Shown one piece after another: positions 57,635 through 64,000 of a stretch of 64,000 bases of DNA; within the stretch, counting starts at the first letter, position 1; the number at the start of each line of letters is the position of its first letter. The stretch comes from Nicotiana tabacum (lineage: Eukaryota; Streptophyta; Magnoliopsida; Solanales; Solanaceae), in the NCBI RefSeq assembly GCF_000715075.1, contig NC_134082.1, positions 146,742,948 to 146,806,947 on the forward strand, read 5' to 3'. The notes beneath the pieces are model-generated. The model had not been told where the DNA came from. It saw only the letters and a program-made list of their open reading frames with translations, and searched no databases. Position numbers and translations under genes: made by a program.

Positions 57635-58252
57635 TGTGGGATCCATCCCCATAAATGAAACAAAGAAAAAATGAGATTGTGTGGTCCATCCCCATAATGA
57701 AGAAGAAAAAGATTGTGGGGTCAAGAAAAATCTGCAAGATGCCAAAATTGGTGATAGGCTATGAGATTTGCAAATCTGCAAAGAGACAAAATGTCAAATA
57801 TAATAGGCTTCAGAGAGTGAAGTTTTGACTATAAAAGGAGAGCTTCGGCTCTCATTTCTACACACCAATCTCAGAGAAAAAATATATCTGAGAGTTAGAA
57901 ATAAAGAGTACAGTTTCACAGACAGAGTATAAGAAAATATTCTGTGAGAAAAATAGAAAGTGAGCGATATTGTAGTGAGGTGGGAATATTAAAAGAGGGT
58001 CATTTTTTTGAGTGTTGTAGTGGTCTTTGGAGTATTTTACTCGGACCTACAACTGTAAAATTCCTTAATATAGTGATATCAGTTGCTCCTTTCGAGGCCG
58101 TAGTTTTTTTCTTATTCAAAAGGAGTTTTCACGTAAAAATCTTGGTATCATTGTTACTCTTTTAGTCTTGTTAATTATTGTATCTCGGTGCTACGTTATT
58201 ATTCCGCTTTTATTACCGTGAATATTATTCTATAGGGGGTTTATTCCCAACA
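57635..58252 (+). mobile_element. LTR shared by tandem copia copies
   Basis: Starts TGTGGGATCCATCC and ends TTATTCCCAACA, 618 bp. A TATA box (CTATAAAAGG at 57829-57838) is followed by GAGCTTCGGCTCT, a small hairpin, near the expected transcript start. The U3 part has the unit TCCATCCCCATAA twice (57642 and 57693); the 3' LTR has it three times. Confidence 0.88.
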
Positions 58253-58264
58253 ACTGTATCAGAG
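58253..58264 (+). other. Primer-binding site, initiator tRNA-Met type
   Basis: ACTGTATCAGAG, two differences from TGGTATCAGAGC when aligned at TATCAGAG, directly after the LTR. Confidence 0.75.
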
Positions 58265-58332
58265 TACAGGTTCTGCTCGTTCACATAAGTACTATTCACT
58301 GTCGGTAGTATTATACTCGGTGAAAAATAAAA

Positions 58333-59460
58333 ATGTCCGGAGTAAAGTACGAGGTAGAAAAATTTAACGGAGATAGCGGTTTCTCAACATGGCAAAGAAG
58401 GATGAGGTATCTACTCATCCAACAAGGATTATACATGGTACTAGATGCTGATGCCAAAAAGCCTAATACATGAAAGCTGAGGATTGGGCTGACTTGGATG
58501 AAAGGGCTGCTAGTGCAATCAGGTTGCACTTATCAGATGATGTGGTAAATAACATCATTGATGAAGACACCGCATGTGGCATTTGGACAAGGTTGAAAAG
58601 TCTATACATGTCCAAAATGGTAATAAATAAATTGTACCTAAAGAAGCAACTATACGGCCTACACATAGGTGAAGGTACGAATTTCTTGTTACATTTAAAT
58701 GTATTTAACGAACTAATCACACAGCTCACCAACCTCGGAGTGAAAATCGAGGAAGAAGATAAAGCGATCTTGTTATTAAACTCGTTTCCATCTTCGTACG
58801 ATAATTTAGCAACAACCATCCTACATGGTAAGATTGATGGTTAGACTACCATTGAGTTAAAGATGTCACATCTGCTTTTCTACTTAATGAGAAGATGAGA
58901 AAGAAGCCTGAAAATCAAGGACAGGCTCTCATCACAGAAGGTAGAGGTAGGCGTTATCAAAGGATTTCAAGCAACTATGGTAGATCCGGAGCTCGTGGGA
59001 AGTCTAAGAACCAATCAAAATCAAAAGCCAGAAATTGCTACAACCGTGATCAACCAGGTCACTTCAAAAGAGATTGCCCAAACCCAAGGAAGGGCAAAGA
59101 TGAAAGCAGTGGCCAGAAGAATGACGATAACACAACTGCCATAGTGCAACATAATGATAATGGTGTCCTCTTTATAAATGAGGAAGAGGAATGCATGCAC
59201 TTGTCAGGTCCAGAGTCGGAATGGGTGGTTGATACATCAGCATCTTACTATGCCACACTGGTAAGAGATCTTTTTTGCAGATATGTAGCAGGTGATTTCG
59301 GCACTATGAGAGTGGGTAACACAAGTTACTTAAAGATTGTAGGGATCGGTGACATTTGTATCAAGACAAATATCAGATGCACATTGGTTCTAAAAGATAT
59401 GCGGTATGTACCTGATTTGCGGATGAACTCGATCTCGGGATTACTTTAAACAGAAATAGA
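58333..59460 (+). pseudogene. Tnt1-like Gag and protease remnant
   Basis: Starts MSGVKYEVEKFNGDSG at 58333. A one-base loss near 58467 shifts the frame; the capsid part then reads KAEDWADLDERAASAIRLHL and continues to a TAG at 58842-58844; another one-base loss lies near 58860. The zinc knuckle is CYNRDQPGHFKRDC, in which the second Cys is replaced by Arg, so it could not bind zinc normally. The protease motif is WVVDTSAS. The frame closes at 59449 by a further shift. Gag packages the element RNA in active relatives. Confidence 0.93.
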
Positions 59461-60826
59461 TACAAGAACTATTTTGTAAATCAAAAGTGGAGACTCACCA
59501 AGATATCATTGGTGATTGCAAAGGGAGTTGCTCGTGACACGTTGTACAGGACAAATGCAAAAATATGCCGAGGTGAATTGAACGCGGCACAAGATGAGAT
59601 TTTTGTAGATCTGTGGCACAAAAGAATGGGTCAAATGAGCGAGAAGAGATTGCAGTCTTGCCAAGCAATCATTCATTTCTTATGCCAAAGGTACAACGGT
59701 AATACCTTGTGACTAATGTTTATTTGGTAAGCAGCATAGAGTCTCATTTTAGACATCGTCTGAAAGAAAATTGAATATACTTGATTTAGTATTTTTTGAT
59801 GTTTGTGGTCCAATGGAAATTGAATCGATGGGCGGTAACAAATATTTTTTTACTTTTATTGATGATGCTTCACAAACATTATGGGTTTATATTTTGAAAA
59901 CCAAAGATCAGGTGTTTCAAGTTTTCCAGAAGTTTCATGCTCTGGTAGAAAGGGAGACGGGTCGAAAGCTAAAGGGTATCCGAAGTGACAATGGAGGTGA
60001 GTATACTTTAAGAAAATTTGAAGAGTACTATTCAAGTCATGGGATCAGATATGAAAAGACAGTTCCTGGAACCCTACAGCACAATGGCGTAGCCGAGAGA
60101 ATGAACCGCACCATTATTGATAAGGTGAGAAGCATGCTCAGAATGGCTAAACTTCCTAAGTCATTCTGGGGTGAAGCAGTTCAGACATCATGTTACCTGA
60201 TCAATAGGAGTCCATCATTTCCATTGGCGTTTGACATCCCAAAGAGAGCTTGGACCAACAAGGAGGTGTCCTACTCACATCTGAAGATGTTCGGTTGCAG
60301 AGCTTTTGCACATGTACCAAAGGAGCAAAGAACAAAGCTGGATGATAAATTTGTTCCCTCCATATTCATCGGATGTGGAGATGAAGAGTTCGGATACATA
60401 TTGTGGGATCCTGTAAAGAAGAAAGTCATCAGAAGCAGAGATGTAGTCTTCCAAGAAAGTGAAGTTGGAACTGCTGATGATATGTCAGAGAAGGCCAAGA
60501 ATGGTATAATTCCTAACCTTGTTACCATTCTTTCTTCTTCAGACTATCCCACAAGTGCAGAAAGTACGACCGACGAGGTTGTCGAGCAGGGGGAGCAACT
60601 TGATGATGATGTTGAGCAAGTGGAGCACCCCACTCAAGCAGAAGAACAACCTCAACCTCTAAGGAGATTAGAGAGGCCAAGGGTAGAGTCATGCAGGTAC
60701 CCTTCCATAGAGTATGTGCTCATCAGTGATGAAGATGAGCCAGAAAGGCTTAAGGAGGTGTTGTCCCATACAGAAAAGAACCAGTGGATGAAAGCCATGC
60801 AAGAAGAGATGGAATCTCTGCAGTAA
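59461..60826 (+). pseudogene. Tnt1-like integrase remnant
   Basis: The finger region (LWHKRMGQMSEKRL, then LFGKQHRVSF) is cut by a frameshift near 59685 and a TAG near 59751. The core is open from 59771: the triad is D in FFDVCGPME, D in RSDNGGEYT and E in HNGVAERMNRT. It continues through GCRAFAHVPKEQRTKLDD and an acidic linker to SLQ, where a TAA at 60824-60826 stops it. The core frame of 351 residues is the longest intact piece of the element. Confidence 0.93.
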
Positions 60827-62290
60827 AATGGCACGTACAAACTGTTTGAACTTCCAAGGGGTAAAATACCACTCAAATGTAGTGGGTCTTTAAACTCAAG
60901 AAAGATGGAAATGGTAACCTGGTCAGATACAAAGCTCGATTGGTGGTTAAAGGCTTCGAATAGAAGAAAGGTCTTGATTTTGAGGAAATTTTCTCACATG
61001 TTGCCAAAATGACTTCTATTCGAACAATTTTGAGCTTAGCTACTAGCCTAGATCTTGAAGTGGAGCAGTTGGATGTGAAAACTGCATTTTTTCATGGTGA
61101 TTTGGAAGAGGAGATTTATATAGAGCAGCTAGAAGGATTTGAAGTAGCTGAAAAGAAACACATGATGTGCAAATTGAACAAGAGTCTTTATGGATTGAAG
61201 CAGGCACCAAGGCAATGGTACATGAAGTTTGACTCATTCATGAAAAGTCAAACATACATAAAGACCTATTCTGATCCATGTGTATGCTTTAAAAGATTTT
61301 TTGAGAATAACTTTATTATATTATTGTTGTATATGGATGACATGTTAATTGTAGGAAAAGAGAAGGGGTTGATCGCAAAGTTGAAGGGAGATCTGTCTAA
61401 GTCATTTGATATGAAGGACTTGGGTCCAGCACAACAAATTCTGAGTGTGAAGATAGTTCGAGAGCGAACAAGCAGAAAGTTGTGGCTGTCTCAAGAGAAG
61501 TACATTGAACGTGTACTGGAACGCTTCAACATGAAGAATGCTAAGCCAATTAGCACACCTCTTTCTAGTCATCTAAAGTTGAGCAAGAAGATGTGTCCTA
61601 CAATAGTGGAGGAGAAAGGGAACATGGCTAGAGTTCCTTATTCTTCAGCAGTCGGAAGCTTGATGTATGCAATGGTATGCACCAGACCTGATATTGCTCA
61701 TGCAATTGGTGTTGTTAGCAGATTCCTTGAAAATCCTGGAAAGGAACATTGGGAAGGAGTCAAGTGGATACACAGGTACCTAAGAGGTATTGTAGGAGAT
61801 TGCTTGTGTTTTGGAGAACCTGATCCAATCTTGAAGGGCTACACGGATGCTGATATGGCAGGTGATCTTGATAATCAAAAATCTACTACAGGATACATGT
61901 ACACATTTTCAAGGGGAGCTATATCATGGTAGTCGAGGTTGCATAAGTATGTCGCATTCTCTACAACTGAAGCGGAGTATATTGCCGCTACTGAAGCTGG
62001 CAAGGAGATGATATGGTTGAAACGGTTCCTTCAAGAGCTTGGATTACATCAAAAGGAGTATGTCATCTATTGCGACAGTCAAAGTGCAATAGACCTTAGC
62101 AAGAACACTATGTACCATTCAAGGACCAAACATATCGACGTGAGATATCACTGGAATAATAGAGAATGAATCTCTAGAAGTCTTGAAGATTTCTACAAGT
62201 GAGAATCTCGCAGATATGCTGAGCAATGTGGTACCAAGAGACAAGTTTGAATTGTACAAAGAACTTGTCGGCATGCACTCAAGCTAGAAG
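60827..62290 (+). pseudogene. Tnt1-like reverse transcriptase and RNase H remnant
   Basis: After a damaged start (60827-61008) the enzyme is open for 307 residues: LDVKTAFFHGDLEEEIY, LNKSLYGLKQAPRQWYMKF and the catalytic LLLYMDDMLIVG, with Met where copia elements usually have Val. RNase H follows: GYTDADMAGDLDNQKSTTGY, a TAG at 61930-61932 after GAISW, then STTEAEYIAATEAGKEMIWL and YCDSQSAIDLSKN. A frameshift near 62155 precedes the C-terminal tail. Confidence 0.94.
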
Positions 62291-62335
62291 TCCAGTGTTA
62301 CCTCCTTCAGGAGAATGGGTCTGGAGGGTTAGATT

Positions 62336-62602
62336 TGTAAGATCCATCCCCATAAATGAAACAAAGAAAAAAATGAGATCCTGGGGTCCATCCCCATAAT
62401 GAAGAAGAAAAAGATTGGGGGCTCCATCCCCATAACGAAGAAGAAAAATCTGCAAGATGCCAAAATTGGTGATAGGCTATGGGATTTGCAAATCTGCAAA
62501 GAGGAAAAATGTCAAATATAGTAGGCTTTAGAGAGTGAAGCTTCGACTATAAAAGGAGAGCTTCGGCTCTTATTTCTACACACCAACCTCAGAGGAAAAA
62601 TT
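62336..62602 (+). mobile_element. Truncated 3' LTR of copia element
   Basis: Starts TGTAAGATCCATCC and matches 57635 onward, including CTATAAAAGGAGAGCTTCGG, until about 62602 (AACCTCAGAGGAAAAA). It then leaves the LTR sequence. The U3 unit TCCATCCCCATAA occurs three times (62343, 62389, 62422), one more than in the 5' copy. Confidence 0.85.
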
Positions 62603-64000
62603 CTTGTGCATACCTCTACAATCTGAAGAAGCTGCAAAAGACTCGTCTAGGTATGAAAACTTCATAGATTAGATCTGGATCGGATAATTGTCTCATGTTC
62701 TTTGATCTGTGCTTCTGGATAATTTATTCGCTTCTGGGTCTATCTCTCTACGGGGCATCATCAGTGGTAGCGGTGATAGCCCCCTATTGGTTTGGTTCCG
62801 TGGAATTTTCTGTGTATTGCTGGCTTTGGACGACGAGCGAGACGGGCACGTGCAAACAGTGAAGTACAACCCAAGTGTTAGCAAGGGACGGAAGGAGTTG
62901 GACATGAACGAGCTAGGTGGCCGCAACACCGTCGGGTATACTGAAACAATTCCCAGGTTCTACTCACGGGAGTTGGTACCTCCCATTTTCATGTTTCCCT
63001 CTATTGTATTAGTTGTGTTAGTTGAATTGTTGTAGTGTGAGTTCTTATCAGTTTGTTCACCGCATTAGTGTGCCTGTAGTGGCATCTTGTCTTCTTCTAG
63101 TTTGATCTGTTGTGTGTGTTAGTGACTCCCCTTAGTTCGTCGGAGGTATGGTGGCTGTGGTCTGGTATGGTCGAGTGTGATCATGTCCTCAGGGGTGGGT
63201 ATAGGGGGCAGGGGTTAGGGGTGGGTCGGGAGGCAAGGGAGGTAAAGGGAACAAAGGTGTTTATCAGTTACGAATTGGGTCATAGAACGTAGGTACATTG
63301 ACAGGTAAGTCTATAGAGTTGGAGAAGATCCTCCAGAAGAGAAGGATCAATATAGCGTGTGTCCAGGAGACAAGGTGGCCAGGGTCGAATGCGAGGGATG
63401 CGGACGGGTATAAACTTTGGTACTCAGGAACCGAGAAGGGTAAGAATGGAGTGGGTATTTTGGTGGATAGGGAACTTAGAGAGTCTGTGGTTGAGGTTAC
63501 ACAAGTGAATGATCGGTTGATGATTATTAAGTTAGTGGTAGGTCAGTGCACCCTAAACGTCGTTAGCGCCTATGCGCCTCATGAGGGCCTAGACGAGGAG
63601 GTTAAAAGACGCTTTTGCGAGGGGTTAGATGAGATTGTACGTCAGGTACCACCTGCTGAGAAGTTATTTATAGGAGGAGATTTCAATGGTCATATTGGGT
63701 CAATAGCAGGTGGGTATGACGAAGTACATGGAGGCTTCGATTTTGGGGAGAGGAATGGAGGAGGAACCTCATTACTGGACTTTGCTAAGGCTTTTGGGTT
63801 GGTGATTGCAAACTCTATCTTTTCAAAGAGAGATGAGCATTTGGTTACTTTTCAGAACGCGGTAGCACAGACTTAGATTGACTATCTCCTTCTTAAGAGG
63901 CGTGACAGAGAGTAGTGCAAGGATTGCAAGGTGATTCCAGGTGAGATACGCGTGATGCGGCATAGGCTCTTGGTGATGGACGTTGGTATTGTGGTGAAAA
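62603..64000 (+). mobile_element. RTE-type LINE, 5' part, runs off right edge
   Basis: An endonuclease domain begins at about 63283. The sequence before it (about 62700-63280) is the leader or N-terminal region, with a G-rich stretch (GGGTGGGTATAGGGGGC near 63195) often seen there. The exact 5' end is not visible; the left limit is only the point where the copia LTR match ends. Reverse transcriptase should follow beyond the window. Confidence 0.75.
63283..64000 (+). pseudogene. RTE LINE apurinic-type endonuclease, broken
   Basis: The frame reads NVGTLTGKSIELEKILQKRR, INIACVQETRWPGS (metal-binding Glu), VVSAYAPHEGLDEEVKRRF, KLFIGGDFNGHIGS (catalytic Asp and Asn) and DYLLLKRRDRE. The order matches the APE-type endonuclease of plant RTE LINEs, which nicks target DNA to prime reverse transcription. 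A TAG at 63283-63285 stands where TGG is usual before NVGTLTG, a TAG at 63874-63876 follows VAQT minus one residue, and a further TAG occurs at 63913-63915. The copy is inactive. It is cut by the window end. Confidence 0.9.

Larger units (their letters stand above)
57635..62602 (+). mobile_element. Tnt1-like Ty1/copia element, degenerate, 3' LTR truncated
   Basis: LTR, initiator tRNA-Met-type primer site, Gag, protease, integrase, reverse transcriptase and RNase H in copia order, polypurine region and a partial second LTR. The protein fragments resemble the tobacco Tnt1-94 polyprotein very closely in my judgement. At least eight lesions break the single frame. The first LTR is flanked by element-internal sequence on both sides, so two copies stand head to tail. 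The 3' LTR stops at about 62602 where a LINE-related sequence begins. No target duplication can be found. Confidence 0.92.

Overview
This window is nuclear DNA of a flowering plant, most likely a member of the Solanaceae and probably Nicotiana. The reasons are two intron-containing genes with plant-only domains, AT-rich spacers, tRNA-derived SINEs, Stowaway MITEs, Athila, Tat and chromovirus Ty3/gypsy elements, and a Ty1/copia element whose Gag-Pol resembles the tobacco Tnt1 family. The genus rests on my recognition of repeat families and has not been tested by a database search.

Two host genes are well supported, both on the + strand. The first (coding 11615-15803, five exons, 890 residues) is a TRM-type protein with an N-terminal VARLMG motif and a C-terminal DUF4378, expected at cortical microtubules. 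The second (coding 33957-36727, three exons, 270 residues) is a WUSCHEL-related homeobox gene of the ancient WOX13 clade. I see no operon-like or functional link between them; about 18 kb of transposon-derived DNA separates them.

Almost everything else is transposable elements in several layers. Left to right: an Athila-like element (1-2350, minus) beside a Tat-type remnant that carries an antisense ORF and a + strand LTR (2351-4585); one CACTA end; small hAT or MULE-like MITEs, one nested in another; the TRM gene; a MITE with a 10-bp duplication; a 3.5-kb hAT element with a broken transposase and a minisatellite; a LINE fragment inserted in an older repeat; a hAT MITE; two SINE copies; a Stowaway; a 5.5-kb hAT element (27061-32591) split by a 4.8-kb LTR-type element; a Stowaway close upstream of WOX13; WOX13; a 1.2-kb hAT-type element; a 3.9-kb MULE split by a 2.7-kb LTR-type element; a complete but degenerate chromovirus (43522-49318, minus); a Tat element lacking integrase (49975-54883, minus); a further MITE; Tnt1-like copia copies in tandem (57493-62602, +); and the start of an RTE-type LINE that runs off the right edge.

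Many boundaries are fixed by target-site duplications that I could read directly, so the order of several insertions can be inferred. No transposon protein is intact: stops and frameshifts occur throughout, and many stops look like C-to-T changes, as expected for old methylated repeats. I did not find a convincing new biological system. The more interesting points are the precise nesting, the antisense ORF of the Tat remnant, the long LTR-like units without coding content, and the MITE and minisatellite around WOX13.
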